Source of the DNA: SAR116 cluster alpha proteobacterium HIMB100
GTDB taxonomy: Bacteria; Pseudomonadota; Alphaproteobacteria; Puniceispirillales; Puniceispirillaceae
Direction: 5' to 3'
Assembly (NCBI GenBank): GCA_000238815.2
Contig: AFXB01000010.1
Span: 1,103,491-1,167,490, forward strand
DNA length: 64,000 nt
Position numbers and translations under genes: made by a program. The notes beneath the pieces are model-generated. The model searched no databases, was not told the origin of the DNA, and saw only the letters and a program-made list of their open reading frames with translations. Below are positions 19,285-28,653 of the stretch, one piece after another; within the stretch, counting starts at the first letter, position 1, and each line of letters opens with the position of its first letter.

Positions 19285-20357
19285 TCAGCTATCTCTTTAC
19301 ATTAGTCTCTCGTGTGCTCAAAGGCTTATGGGGAGGAGTGTCAAATGAAAGACAAGCTGACAAGGTATATATTTTCCTATTGCCGGGATTGGGTATCGGC
19401 GATCAACTTATGCTCGCACCTTTGGCAAAACACCTGAAAAGAAATTCTAGCGTAGATCACATTTTGCTTGTGACTGCTGGCCAGGGGTTCATTGAATCGC
19501 TGCTGGATGACCCTGAAATTAGAGAGATCTCTTACAAAGATTTTGTTGTTTCGATGTTTAAAACCCGAACAACAGTTAAAGGGGTTTTCCCCAGCTTCTC
19601 CTTATTGAACTATGTGGTATCCATTTTTTGCCATGATGTGTCGGGGTATTGCTACGGTTGGCAGACTACCATTGGGCAATTTACCTTTCCCAGCAAACCA
19701 TTGGATCCTGTCTATGGGCATTATCAAGATAGGCTTACGGCATTTGGGATAAAAGAAGTGACGGAGCCAGTCTCTAGCAGAACAACCTTAAAAAAGGCAG
19801 TCTCGCCAACTCGCCGTCCTTTCATTCTGATTGCACCATATGGCCTTAAGGAAGAGAGGTTCTGGCCAAGTTGGCAATGGATTTCTCTGTTGAATTCGCT
19901 CTACGAAATATTAGAAATAAAGCCAGAATTCGTATTGCTTGGCTCTTCGGCTCCCGCTGAGCTACAATTCCTTCGTCAAATTGAAAACAACGTAACGGCT
20001 GTTCGCAATATGGCAGGTCGCTTTTCTTTTCCAGAATTGGCTATGCTTGCTGAAAAGTCGTCTTATTTCTTGGGTTTAGATAATGGCTTGTCACATTTAA
20101 GTTATAATTTTGGGCATGCAGGATGTATTTTCTATACAAACGTCTTGCCTGCATCCAGAAAACCATCTTTTCTCAAAGATGAAGCCTTTATCAGTTTTTA
20201 TGGTGGTCAATCCTGTGATCTGGCCCCTTGCCAGAACACCACAATGCAGTCGAGATGTATGCAGGTGGCAGACAAAAGATTCATATGTTGTACGGTGCTT
20301 AGTGAGCCGCAAATAAATAAACTTGCGACACATATGAATAAGTTTATTAAAAACTGA
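19281..20357 (+). CDS. GT9-like glycosyltransferase (heptosyltransferase fold)
   Basis: A 358-residue protein with the layout of family 9. FLLPGLGIGDQLMLAPLAKH is near residues 31-50, the heptosyltransferase-type GxGD-x-x-x-x-P entry motif. The C-terminal donor half holds FVLLGSSAPAELQFLRQI and SSYFLGLDNGLSHLSYNFG. Heptosyltransferases recognise ADP-heptose; related GT9-like proteins in polysaccharide clusters may use other donors. Four-base ATGA overlap with the preceding GT4. A C-terminal Cys cluster (CDLAPC...SRCMQ...FICC) resembles the CxPC...C region seen in many GT9 members. Confidence 0.7.
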   Translation: MISYLFTLVSRVLKGLWGGVSNERQADKVYIFLLPGLGIGDQLMLAPLAKHLKRNSSVDHILLVTAGQGFIESLLDDPEIREISYKDFVVSMFKTRTTVKGVFPSFSLLNYVVSIFCHDVSGYCYGWQTTIGQFTFPSKPLDPVYGHYQDRLTAFGIKEVTEPVSSRTTLKKAVSPTRRPFILIAPYGLKEERFWPSWQWISLLNSLYEILEIKPEFVLLGSSAPAELQFLRQIENNVTAVRNMAGRFSFPELAMLAEKSSYFLGLDNGLSHLSYNFGHAGCIFYTNVLPASRKPSFLKDEAFISFYGGQSCDLAPCQNTTMQSRCMQVADKRFICCTVLSEPQINKLATHMNKFIKN

Positions 20358-20376
20358 TGGTTTGAAGTAGGTGGGA

Positions 20377-20973
20377 ATGAAGTTAAAGAAATGGACGATC
20401 TATGTTATGCGTCTGATGTCAAGCTATGTTGGTGACATTGTTATGCCTGTGGGGGGCTGGCGTTATCGGATCGGAGTCCGCTTAGGTGGTTATCATCTTG
20501 CGCGCCAATATCCTCGTTATCTTGCTTCTCATAATGCAAAACGCGGTATCGAGAGTTTTGCCAGGCAATTTGTTTGCGGCACCGCCCTAGATTTAGGTTC
20601 GGGAGGAAGCCCTCTTGCTGGATGCCGACCAATAGATAACGGAACAGATGAAAATGCGTATCATATCAACGAGCAGGATAAATCAGTTGACTTCGTGTTT
20701 TCCTCACATTGCTTTGAACATTTAAATGCGCCTTGCGACGCACTTAAAGAGATTGGGCGTGTATTATCGGATACAGGCAAAGTTCTGGTTTATCTGCCGC
20801 ATCCCGCTTGTGAATTATGGAGCCAGAATGTAAACGAACATCACCTCTCCTTCTTTTGGCCGGATGAATGGCGCAACTTATTTGAAAAAAATGGATTTAG
20901 TATCCTTGAAATGAGTTACCAGCCAGATGGCATGATGTCATTTTACATTCTTGCCTCAAGGCAGGAAAATTAA
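20377..20973 (+). CDS. Class I SAM-dependent methyltransferase
   Basis: A protein of 198 residues. The core has GTALDLGSGGSPLAGCRPID near residues 66-85, DFVFSSHCFEHL near 107-118 (with the HCFEH form of motif II common in glycan clusters) and LSDTGKVLVYLPHP near 134-147. ATG at 20377 is preceded by an AAGTAGG purine stretch; a GTG two codons earlier is an alternative. Its TAA stop overlaps the next start by one base (TAATG). It probably methylates a sugar or lipid-linked glycan. Confidence 0.75.
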   Translation: MKLKKWTIYVMRLMSSYVGDIVMPVGGWRYRIGVRLGGYHLARQYPRYLASHNAKRGIESFARQFVCGTALDLGSGGSPLAGCRPIDNGTDENAYHINEQDKSVDFVFSSHCFEHLNAPCDALKEIGRVLSDTGKVLVYLPHPACELWSQNVNEHHLSFFWPDEWRNLFEKNGFSILEMSYQPDGMMSFYILASRQEN

Positions 20974-22928
20974 TGTGCGGGATTGCTGGATTTGTTGATT
21001 GTCGCTCTCAGCTTAGTCGAGAGAAATGGTCAGATGTTTTAACTGAAATGGGCGCAGCTATTCATTATCGTGGACCTGATGCTCAGGGCATATGGCATTC
21101 TCTAGACGCATCCGTAGGCTTTGCACATCGTCGGCTGAAGATTGTTGATTTGTCGGATAATGCGAACCAGCCAATGACATCGCCTTCTGGGCGCTATTTG
21201 ATTTGCTATAATGGCGAAATATATAATCATGTTGATTTAAGGGTAACCCTAGATGGCCTTTCCTCAACACGGCAATACAAATGGCAGACAAGTTCTGATA
21301 CCGAAACGCTTTTGGCAACGATAGATGAATGGGGGCTAACCTCAGCGCTTCACAGATGTGATGGGATGTTTGCTTTTGCCTTATGGGATAAGCTGGAAAA
21401 GAAGCTGTTCTTGGTTCGTGACAGGCAAGGCGAAAAGCCGCTGTATTACGGGCTGCATAATGGAATTTTGTTCTTCGGTTCTGACTTGAATGCGTTTTCC
21501 CCGCATCCGTTCTTTTCGCCTCAGATCGATGCAAGGGCACGTCATCAACTACTCAGCCAAGGGTTTATTGAAACTCCTCTGTCTATTTACGAAGGTATTC
21601 AAAGGCAGCCAGCGGGAACAATTGTTCAGTTTGACGAACAAAAAGCTGAGTTGTCAAAGCCTGAAGCTTATTGGTGTTCGTCTGACCTAATTGAAGAACA
21701 CCCATCTTTTAACGCCTGGTCATCAGAATATGAAGTGATTGATCACATACAAGGCGTTCTCTCTGGTTCAATCAATAAAATGATGACAGCAGACGTTCCA
21801 GTCGGCATCTTTTTATCCTCAGGTCTCGATTCATCTGTGATTGCTGCTTTAGCACAGAATAATCATGCGTCCTCAATTTCAACATTTTCCATTGGGTTTG
21901 AGCAGGAAGAGTTTGACGAAAGTGATGCGGCTGCCAGCCTTGCTCATCATCTGGGCACAACGCACCACCAGATAATATTGTCAGAACGACAGATTCTTGA
22001 TGCTGCGCAGACAATATCTTCAGCTTTCGCGGAGCCCTTTGCAGACGCATCACAAATACCAACACTGCTGCTCGCCCAGTTTTCATCGCAACATGTAACA
22101 GTTGCGTTAAGCGGCGATGGGGGTGATGAGTTGTTTGGAGGTTATAATAGGCATGTCTTTGCGCATCGGTATTTGAATAAACTGCTTATTTGCCCGTCAG
22201 CCTTCCGTCAGCTGATGGCAGGTCTATTAAATACTCTGTCTGACCATCGGCTCAGCCAGATGTCGAGGATGGTTTCTCGTTTAACCGGAAAGGTCATAGG
22301 GCAGTATCAATTTATTGAACATTGCAGACGGCTGAGTGATGTTATGATGGCTTCAGACGCTGTTGATGCCTATGACCATATCATTCGGAAAGTAGGGTCA
22401 TATGCCAGCAAACAGCCCTTCTCTGTTCAGAATCGAGCTTTCGAAGGACAGCATCTGGATATAGCCAGTTTGTTTATGCTTTTGGATTTTGTGCGCTATT
22501 TGCCTGATGATGTGCTTTGTAAGTCTGACCGTGCTTCAATGTACTACTCGCTTGAGGTCAGAGCACCTTTTCTGTCAAAAGATGTAGTTGAGGCAGGTTT
22601 CGCCTTGCCCATAGAACATAAAATTTATAAAGGGAAAGGAAAAGCAGTTCTGAGAGCACTACAACGTCAGCTGTATCCACCTCATTTATTAACACAGAAG
22701 AAAAAAGGGTTTACCCCGCCCCTTCATCTTTGGCTTAATTCGTCGCTTACACCATGGGTAAATGAGATGCTGTCTGACAGCCAATTAGCCTATACATCCG
22801 CATTAGACCCAGAAGAGGTCAAAATGACACGTGCCTCGGCTGCCAGAAACGACCAGAGAGCATATCATATGTTATGGCACATGACGTGTTATCAAGCATG
22901 GGCAATGAAGCAGAAGCAACGCGCATGA
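20973..22928 (+). CDS. asnB: Asparagine-synthase-type glutamine amidotransferase (copy 2)
   Basis: A 651-residue class II amidotransferase. The glutaminase domain begins MCGIAGFVD (Cys2) and contains YRGPDAQG, HRRLKIVDLSD (glutamine-binding Arg intact) and YNGEIYNH. The synthetase domain has FLSSGLDSSVIAAL as PP-loop near residues 276-289 and LSGDGGDELFGGYNRH near 380-395. It transfers ammonia from glutamine to an adenylated carboxylate. The classical product is asparagine, but in glycan clusters the acceptor is often a hexuronic acid. It is embedded in the overlapping run of glycosyltransferase and methyltransferase genes, which favours glycan amidation. Confidence 0.85.
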   Translation: MCGIAGFVDCRSQLSREKWSDVLTEMGAAIHYRGPDAQGIWHSLDASVGFAHRRLKIVDLSDNANQPMTSPSGRYLICYNGEIYNHVDLRVTLDGLSSTRQYKWQTSSDTETLLATIDEWGLTSALHRCDGMFAFALWDKLEKKLFLVRDRQGEKPLYYGLHNGILFFGSDLNAFSPHPFFSPQIDARARHQLLSQGFIETPLSIYEGIQRQPAGTIVQFDEQKAELSKPEAYWCSSDLIEEHPSFNAWSSEYEVIDHIQGVLSGSINKMMTADVPVGIFLSSGLDSSVIAALAQNNHASSISTFSIGFEQEEFDESDAAASLAHHLGTTHHQIILSERQILDAAQTISSAFAEPFADASQIPTLLLAQFSSQHVTVALSGDGGDELFGGYNRHVFAHRYLNKLLICPSAFRQLMAGLLNTLSDHRLSQMSRMVSRLTGKVIGQYQFIEHCRRLSDVMMASDAVDAYDHIIRKVGSYASKQPFSVQNRAFEGQHLDIASLFMLLDFVRYLPDDVLCKSDRASMYYSLEVRAPFLSKDVVEAGFALPIEHKIYKGKGKAVLRALQRQLYPPHLLTQKKKGFTPPLHLWLNSSLTPWVNEMLSDSQLAYTSALDPEEVKMTRASAARNDQRAYHMLWHMTCYQAWAMKQKQRA

Positions 22929-24055
22929 AAAAAGTTGTTGTTTTCGCGAATACAGCCTGGAACCTGAAAAATTTCCGGGCGGGCCTTATTGGCCAGCTTG
23001 TTGCTGAGGGATATAAGGTAGTCTTGGTTGCGGGCAAAAAGGGAGAAACAGACGAACCATTCATTTTGGACATGCCTTGTGCCTATATCAGGCTCAGCAC
23101 CAGAGGTCGTAATCCATTTACTGAACTATTTAGTTTTTGCCAGTTGGCTATGCTGATGATCAAAGAACGTCCTGATTATTGTCTTACCTTTACGATTAAG
23201 CCGAATTTATACACAGGTCTTATTGGCAGAATTATCCCGTTCACGCATATAATGAATATTACTGGCCTTGGTCAGGGCTTTGCCAAGGACGGCCTCTTTA
23301 AAAAAATTCTGATTGGTTTGTTCAGGTTAGCCATTAGTAAACGCAGCTTTTTATTTTTCCAAAATCAACAGGATAAGGGTATATTCTTGGGATCAGGCTT
23401 GGGTGCAGAGGAATTTTGCGGTTTGCTTCCAGGTTCTGGAGTTAATCTTCAAAAATTTGCCTATCATGAGCGTGTTGTGCCGGTTGGCGAGCCAACAGTA
23501 TTTTTATTTTGCGGTCGCCTATTACGCTCTAAAGGAGTGGACAGAGTGGTTCGCGCTGTCAAAACCTTATATTCAGAAGGTTTTGATGTCCGCTTGAATA
23601 TTGTTGGTATTTTTGAAACTGGTTTTGACGCCATAAAAAAAGATGAAATAGAAGACTGGGCAGATGGTCAACTAATTACCTTTGAAGGTGAACAGACGGA
23701 TGTTCGCCCCTCTATCAGGAGAGCAGATTGTGTGGTTTTGCCGACGGCTTACCCAGAAGGCAGTCCCCGGATACTGATTGAGAGCGCCGCAATTGGCCGC
23801 CCTGCAATTGCCTCTCGAACGAAGGGTTGTAAAGATATTATCATCGATGAATTCACAGGCCTGTTGTGCATAGTCCGTGATGATGAAGATTTGCTCCGTC
23901 AGATGAGACGTATTGTGGATATGGGACCGGAAAAGCGTCGCACTTTGGGCGTAGCTGGCCGTAAATATATGGAAAGTCATTACGATGAAACCATCATAAT
24001 TGACTCTTACCTTCATCAAATGAAGGGGCTCTCATCTGAATTGAGGAATATGTAA
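22925..24055 (+). CDS. Glycosyltransferase family 4 (PglA/WbpT-like)
   Basis: A 376-residue GT-B protein. ATG at 22925 overlaps the previous stop (ATGA) and gives the natural N-terminus MKKVVVFANTAWNLKNFRAG; earlier in-frame starts lie inside asnB. The donor domain contains FLFCGRLLRSKGVDRVVRAV near residues 196-215 and VLPTAYPEGSPRILIESAAI near 272-291, followed by GCKDII. The N-terminal WNLKNFR motif and YPEGSPRILIE are typical of the PglA/WbpT branch, which adds HexNAc residues to polyprenyl-linked sugars. Donor identity is inference. Confidence 0.85.
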   Translation: MKKVVVFANTAWNLKNFRAGLIGQLVAEGYKVVLVAGKKGETDEPFILDMPCAYIRLSTRGRNPFTELFSFCQLAMLMIKERPDYCLTFTIKPNLYTGLIGRIIPFTHIMNITGLGQGFAKDGLFKKILIGLFRLAISKRSFLFFQNQQDKGIFLGSGLGAEEFCGLLPGSGVNLQKFAYHERVVPVGEPTVFLFCGRLLRSKGVDRVVRAVKTLYSEGFDVRLNIVGIFETGFDAIKKDEIEDWADGQLITFEGEQTDVRPSIRRADCVVLPTAYPEGSPRILIESAAIGRPAIASRTKGCKDIIIDEFTGLLCIVRDDEDLLRQMRRIVDMGPEKRRTLGVAGRKYMESHYDETIIIDSYLHQMKGLSSELRNM

Positions 24056-24093
24056 CAGCGAGATCATGAAGATCTTAGGCGGTTTTTTTGGCA

Positions 24094-25038
24094 ATGATAT
24101 ATAAGATAGCTGCAATTTGTATCGATGCATATTTTTGGTTGCGTCATGCCATCTTGATTCTTCGTAATGATGCAACTCTCGGAGACAATTTGTGCATGAC
24201 GGCTATCGTTTCTGCGGGACAGAAAAGTAAAAACCGTCAGAAGTTATGGGTTGCTAGTCACCGTAAGGAATTTTTTATAAATAATCCTCATATAGACAGA
24301 TTTATTGATCTACAGGCTACGTCAAAATTAGGCTTTAAAATATTAAGCCGCGTTGCAATGCGGGGCGAGTCAAAACGGGTTCAGGTATTTGATTATAAGA
24401 AAAATGAAAAGTACTCAACTTATCTTATGCAAGCGCGGCTGACAGGTGAAAAAAAATCATTGATTGATTACAATACCCAGCACTTTCGCAAACAGAATAT
24501 CGCTATTCATCAGTCTCCGAAGCTTTACATTAACGAAGCGGAGAGAAAAAAAGTCACATCTCGCTATAATTTAAAGAACGGGTTTGCGATATTACATTCT
24601 GCTGGAAAGACTAACTGGACCGTTCATAAAGAATGGGGTGTTCATAACTTCAATGAACTTGTTCAACGCACCCCATATATAAATTGGGTTCAGGTCGGAC
24701 ACCCCTCTGACCCTTTGCTTGAGGGCGTTATTGACGCACGTGAGCTAAGTGTTCGCGAGATGGCCGCTCTTATAAGTGCAAGTGATTTTGTCTTTTGCCA
24801 GGAAGGGCTTTTAAATCATATTGCTGCAGCAACAAACAGGACCAGCATAGTTTTGTTTACATTTATGGATAGCTCATTAGCAGAATATGACACAACAATT
24901 CCTGTGCATGTTCATAAAGACCTTCACTGTGCACCGTGCTGGAATGCTCGTCGATGCCAGCATCAGAGCGTGTTATGTTCTGAAGATATCACTGTAGAGC
25001 TGGTGAAAAGACAAATCGACTGTATAGACAAGCACTAG
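24094..25038 (+). CDS. GT9-like glycosyltransferase
   Basis: About 314 residues. The start RNDATLGDNLCMTAIVSA carries the LGDNL-type variant of the GxGD entry motif of family 9. Later segments include AILHSAGKTNWTVHKEWG, VQVGHPSDP, LISASDFVFCQEGLLNHIAA (the donor-binding region before the last helix) and a C-terminal CAPCWNARRCQH Cys motif common in heptosyltransferase-like proteins. ATG at 24094 is preferred over a TTG two codons upstream. It closes the plus-strand run from cysD; the next gene is convergent. Confidence 0.65.
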   Translation: MIYKIAAICIDAYFWLRHAILILRNDATLGDNLCMTAIVSAGQKSKNRQKLWVASHRKEFFINNPHIDRFIDLQATSKLGFKILSRVAMRGESKRVQVFDYKKNEKYSTYLMQARLTGEKKSLIDYNTQHFRKQNIAIHQSPKLYINEAERKKVTSRYNLKNGFAILHSAGKTNWTVHKEWGVHNFNELVQRTPYINWVQVGHPSDPLLEGVIDARELSVREMAALISASDFVFCQEGLLNHIAAATNRTSIVLFTFMDSSLAEYDTTIPVHVHKDLHCAPCWNARRCQHQSVLCSEDITVELVKRQIDCIDKH

Positions 25039-25077
25039 GTCTCTCTTTGCCAGCTTCAGGAAAGATGAGCGTATTGT

Positions 25078-26439
25078 TTAATTTTTTGTCAGGCTGGTGA
25101 GTGTTGCCTTCAAGAAGCGCTCATTGAATTCAGCTCGGCCAATGCGCTTATTTGTGTCTTTTACCAGGTTGTAGCGGTTCTCAATTGTTTCAGAAATGAG
25201 TGTGCTTAGGTCATTTATGTCAGGGCAAGCGACTGTAAGCTGGTCATCTATGAGATGTTGGCCATAAGGGTTATCTGAAGGCAGCTTTATACTCGGGATT
25301 CCCACCAACCAGCTTTCCATTAGGCAGGTTGAATGAGCGGCCAAAACCAGATCTATCTTATGTTCTTCACAGTCTGAAAAAAACCGTGTTCCCCGTAGGA
25401 GAGTAAAATCAAATCCTTCCGGTGGAGTGATCGAAGCAGCTTTGAATACAGGTTTTGTTTTGTAAAAGACTGAAACTTTCTTTGGGTCGAGGTAACGTAG
25501 TAGCTGCCCCATCTGTTCCCATCTTAATGTTCCGCCTTCGACAAATAAAAGGTTGTGTTTTTTTTCAGCTTTTTCTGATTTTTGTTTGGGCTTGGTCACT
25601 GGTCTACCCGGCCAACCAATATTGATAAGCGAAGTATTATGCTGCGTGTTAGAGTAATGCGTGGTAAACATCTCTTTGAAGTAATCAGCCCAAATTAAAA
25701 AATAGTCAAAAGGAGGATTATTTAGGCCGCAATGATAGCTGTTAAAGCGGCCATGCATATAGGCGGTGATCTTTATATTATTTTGCCGTGCGGCATAGCG
25801 AAGCGCACTTGTATAACGCCAATCGTCAAGCATAAGCAAATGGCTTGGCCTAGCTCTTCTCAGGATAAAATCATATAGCTGAATTTGCCGGCGTATTTTC
25901 TTTTCTAATTGATGGCCTGCCGCGCTGAAATTATTTGATTTATCTGAGGTAAGCGCCCGTTGGATAACATTCTCTATAGTTTGGTTATCAGCATTGCACA
26001 CAACACATAGCGGCATCATCAGAACGGGATTTGGCACTGTGAATACAGCTTTAAAATTGATCCATAAAGAGACCGAATGCAGAAAATTAAGACTTTGCTT
26101 AGGCCGAATATGATCACAAATATAATCAGCCCTATGGTCAATCCCATGCCGACCTGTAAGACTCAAAATCATGTAATGCGCTATATCGCCCTTTGGGCTT
26201 TTGCTGAAGCTAAATTTTATAGCAAGCAGAATAACAATAATCAGGCATGCCAGCCACCGAAAAGTATATGCAATAGAAAATGATATATTATTGGTTTTTT
26301 GTTTATCAAACGTTCGAATATGAGCTCGAAAAATGAGAGGCTCTAAAAGCTTCAAGTGACTATGAAACTTTGCATTACTATCTCGCATTAGGTTGACTAA
26401 AAATATTTTTGAATTTTTTGCGTGTAGGTTTAAATTCAT
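25078..26439 (-). CDS. Putative GT-B-type surface-glycan transferase with one N-terminal membrane helix
   Basis: A 453-residue protein not firmly recognised. A single hydrophobic segment (WLACLIIVILLAIKFSFS, near residues 58-75) is followed by a long soluble part. That part has features of capsule/CDP-glycerol-type GT-B transferases: YFLIWADYFKEMF, INIGWPGRP, HNLLFVEGGTLRWEQMGQLL, VFYKTKP and, near the C-terminus, LAAHSTCLMESWLVGIPSIK, the position where such enzymes bind the nucleotide-sugar phosphate. The likely role is a transferase in surface-glycan assembly. It is isolated on the minus strand, with a 189 nt divergent gap to the next gene. Confidence 0.5.
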   Translation of the reverse strand: MNLNLHAKNSKIFLVNLMRDSNAKFHSHLKLLEPLIFRAHIRTFDKQKTNNISFSIAYTFRWLACLIIVILLAIKFSFSKSPKGDIAHYMILSLTGRHGIDHRADYICDHIRPKQSLNFLHSVSLWINFKAVFTVPNPVLMMPLCVVCNADNQTIENVIQRALTSDKSNNFSAAGHQLEKKIRRQIQLYDFILRRARPSHLLMLDDWRYTSALRYAARQNNIKITAYMHGRFNSYHCGLNNPPFDYFLIWADYFKEMFTTHYSNTQHNTSLINIGWPGRPVTKPKQKSEKAEKKHNLLFVEGGTLRWEQMGQLLRYLDPKKVSVFYKTKPVFKAASITPPEGFDFTLLRGTRFFSDCEEHKIDLVLAAHSTCLMESWLVGIPSIKLPSDNPYGQHLIDDQLTVACPDINDLSTLISETIENRYNLVKDTNKRIGRAEFNERFLKATLTSLTKN

Positions 26440-26628
26440 CCGCTAGAACTCTTTTTTGATAACACTTGGAATTATAAGATTAAAAAATCTCTTGTCTATT
26501 TGTTGTGTAACTAAGATGTTTAATGAAGACATTACAAATTTCAGGAATTATCGGTAGTATTGATACTTTATTATGATAGCAAATTGAACATTCGGTTTTG
26601 TGGGTAAACTTAGATTGGGACACACATA

Positions 26629-27318
26629 ATGAGAGTTTTCATTGGGTATGATAAGCGAGAGGACATCGCCTATCAGGTATGCAAATACAGCATAAAATCG
26701 CGTAACCAGAACGTTGATATCCGTCCGCTTATTCAGCAGGAGTTGCGTGACTCTGGCTGGTACTCGCGCCCGATTGATAAGTTAGCTTCAACCGAATTCA
26801 CATTTACGCGCTTTTTGGTTCCGGAACTTTGTGACTTTAAGGGTTGGGCTGTGTTTATGGATTGCGATATGCTGTTATTTTCAGATATATCGGAGCTGTT
26901 TTCACTGGCAGACGACAACTATGCGCTGATGTGTGTGAAGCATGATTATAACCCTAAAGCCACTCTCAAAATGGACGGACAGAAACAGACGATTTATCCA
27001 CGCAAGAATTGGTCGAGCGTTATGCTGTTTAATTGTGCGCATCCATCAAACCGCGTTCTGACAAGAGAGTTAGTGAATAAAGAAGACATCAGCGGTGCGT
27101 ATTTACATCGGTTTAGTTGGTTGAAAGATGAAGAAATCGGTGAATTGCCCTGCACGTGGAACTGGCTTGTTGGTCATTACCAAGAGCCTGAAGACGGTAA
27201 ACCTGATCTGGTTCATTATACTGAAGGCGGTCCGTGGTTTGAGAATTATCGCTTCTGTGGTTATCATGAAGAGTGGAAAGCCGCATTAAGTGCCATGATG
27301 CAAGATACCCAGCCCTAG
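26629..27318 (+). CDS. GT8-like glycosyltransferase
   Basis: A 229-residue GT-A protein. MRVFIGYDKREDIAYQV starts the nucleotide-binding fold, GWAVFMDCDMLLFSDISELF near residues 78-97 holds the DxD metal site (DCD), and VMLFNCAH and LPCTWNWLVGH follow. This is the pattern of glycogenin/GT8-like bacterial proteins. It should transfer a sugar to a glycan acceptor in the cytoplasm; donor unknown. It has its own upstream gap of 189 nt shared with a divergent gene and is followed 71 nt later by the second flippase. Confidence 0.7.
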   Translation: MRVFIGYDKREDIAYQVCKYSIKSRNQNVDIRPLIQQELRDSGWYSRPIDKLASTEFTFTRFLVPELCDFKGWAVFMDCDMLLFSDISELFSLADDNYALMCVKHDYNPKATLKMDGQKQTIYPRKNWSSVMLFNCAHPSNRVLTRELVNKEDISGAYLHRFSWLKDEEIGELPCTWNWLVGHYQEPEDGKPDLVHYTEGGPWFENYRFCGYHEEWKAALSAMMQDTQP

Positions 27319-27389
27319 CTTTTTGTCTTTTGATAACGTTGGAAGATAGACTGGTGAGCATGTTTTAACGCTGAAGAGTTGATAGGCTT

Positions 27390-28649
27390 ATGCTCTCCAT
27401 ACCTCAAGCATTCCTCAAAAACTTATATTGGCAGGCATCTGGGACGTCTTTGGCCCAGCTTGTCAACATCGTAAGCTTGCCTGTTATCACGCGCCTTTTT
27501 ACACCAGAAGCAATGGGGTTATATGGGCTTGCCATGCAATATCTCTCTTTGCTTACAATTCTGATTTCTTTCAGACTTGAGCATCTGATTTTATGGCCAA
27601 AACAGGATAGGGATGCTCAGCATTTCGTTAGGTTTGTGTTGAAATTCGGTATGTTGTCTTGTGTATTTTGGACTTGTATATGCGTAATCGGTACGGCTGT
27701 TTTACCGGTAGGTTCAGAATTTCATCTTTGGCTTTGGCTGCTGCCGTTTATTGCTTATCTGCTTGTTTGCGCACAGGCACTTCAGCAAATTGACCAGCGG
27801 TCGGGGCAGTTTAAGCGCTCTGGTTTATCCGAACTTGCAAACCGTTGTGCTAATAGTGGATTTGCTATATGGGCAGGTATTCTCTCATTTGGCGGTCTCT
27901 CACTTCTTGTTGCTGTTGGTGTTGGGCAAATGGCAAAGGCGCTCTTTTTTGCTCGGCATATCTCACTTGTGACGGGCTCTTTATTTGCCGATATGGGAAA
28001 CGCGATCGCGGCTGCAAAAAGGCTAAAAATATACAAATTGAACGGGTCTCTTATCTCTTCTCATTTAATGTTGTCTCTGACCGCTTTGCTGCCTCTGTCT
28101 TATATTGCTTATGAATGGGGTGAGGAAAAGGTTGGCTATGTATCATTAGTGATGTCCACGCTTGCCCTGCCTGCCGCTCTTTTCGGTAACGCGATGGGGC
28201 AAGTGTTCTATCAACAATCAGCTAGAATCTTTTCCCAAAATAAGAGTTTTTCTGGCTTGATGTTGTCGAACTTAAAGCTGCTATTGTTAATCGGTATTCC
28301 CTGCTTTTCATTCATTTATGTCTTCGGGCCTGATATATACGGCCTTGTCTTTGGTGCTGTCTGGTCAGAAGCTGGACATGTTGCTAGCTATTACAGTATT
28401 GCGGCCGCTTTATCTTTTTTAACCACGCCATTTGACCGATCTGGCCTCATTGTTAATGCGTGGTGGTATGGCCCAGCTTGGCATTGTCTGCGGTTGCTAT
28501 CAACGATTGTGGTCATTGTCACATCTTGGTCGTTTGAATTTTCGTTTTGGGGTTTTTTGCTCGTTTTGACGGCGCAAATGTCTGTTATGTACATTATTGA
28601 CGGCGTGGCTAGCTTTATTTTTTCTAATCGGGTCAGGGCATTTCGTTAA
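27390..28649 (+). CDS. Wzx-like polysaccharide flippase (copy 2)
   Basis: A 419-residue membrane protein. The N-terminus ASGTSLAQLVNIVSLPVITR followed by LFTPEAMGLYGLAMQYLSLL is the classical start of Wzx/MOP-family flippases. About a dozen hydrophobic helices run to the C-terminus. It should flip undecaprenyl-diphosphate-linked repeat units from the cytoplasmic to the periplasmic face. It is only distantly similar to the protein of 13764-15140, so the two probably serve different repeat units. The next gene follows after 4 nt. Confidence 0.85.
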   Translation: MLSIPQAFLKNLYWQASGTSLAQLVNIVSLPVITRLFTPEAMGLYGLAMQYLSLLTILISFRLEHLILWPKQDRDAQHFVRFVLKFGMLSCVFWTCICVIGTAVLPVGSEFHLWLWLLPFIAYLLVCAQALQQIDQRSGQFKRSGLSELANRCANSGFAIWAGILSFGGLSLLVAVGVGQMAKALFFARHISLVTGSLFADMGNAIAAAKRLKIYKLNGSLISSHLMLSLTALLPLSYIAYEWGEEKVGYVSLVMSTLALPAALFGNAMGQVFYQQSARIFSQNKSFSGLMLSNLKLLLLIGIPCFSFIYVFGPDIYGLVFGAVWSEAGHVASYYSIAAALSFLTTPFDRSGLIVNAWWYGPAWHCLRLLSTIVVIVTSWSFEFSFWGFLLVLTAQMSVMYIIDGVASFIFSNRVRAFR

Positions 28650-28653
28650 AGAT

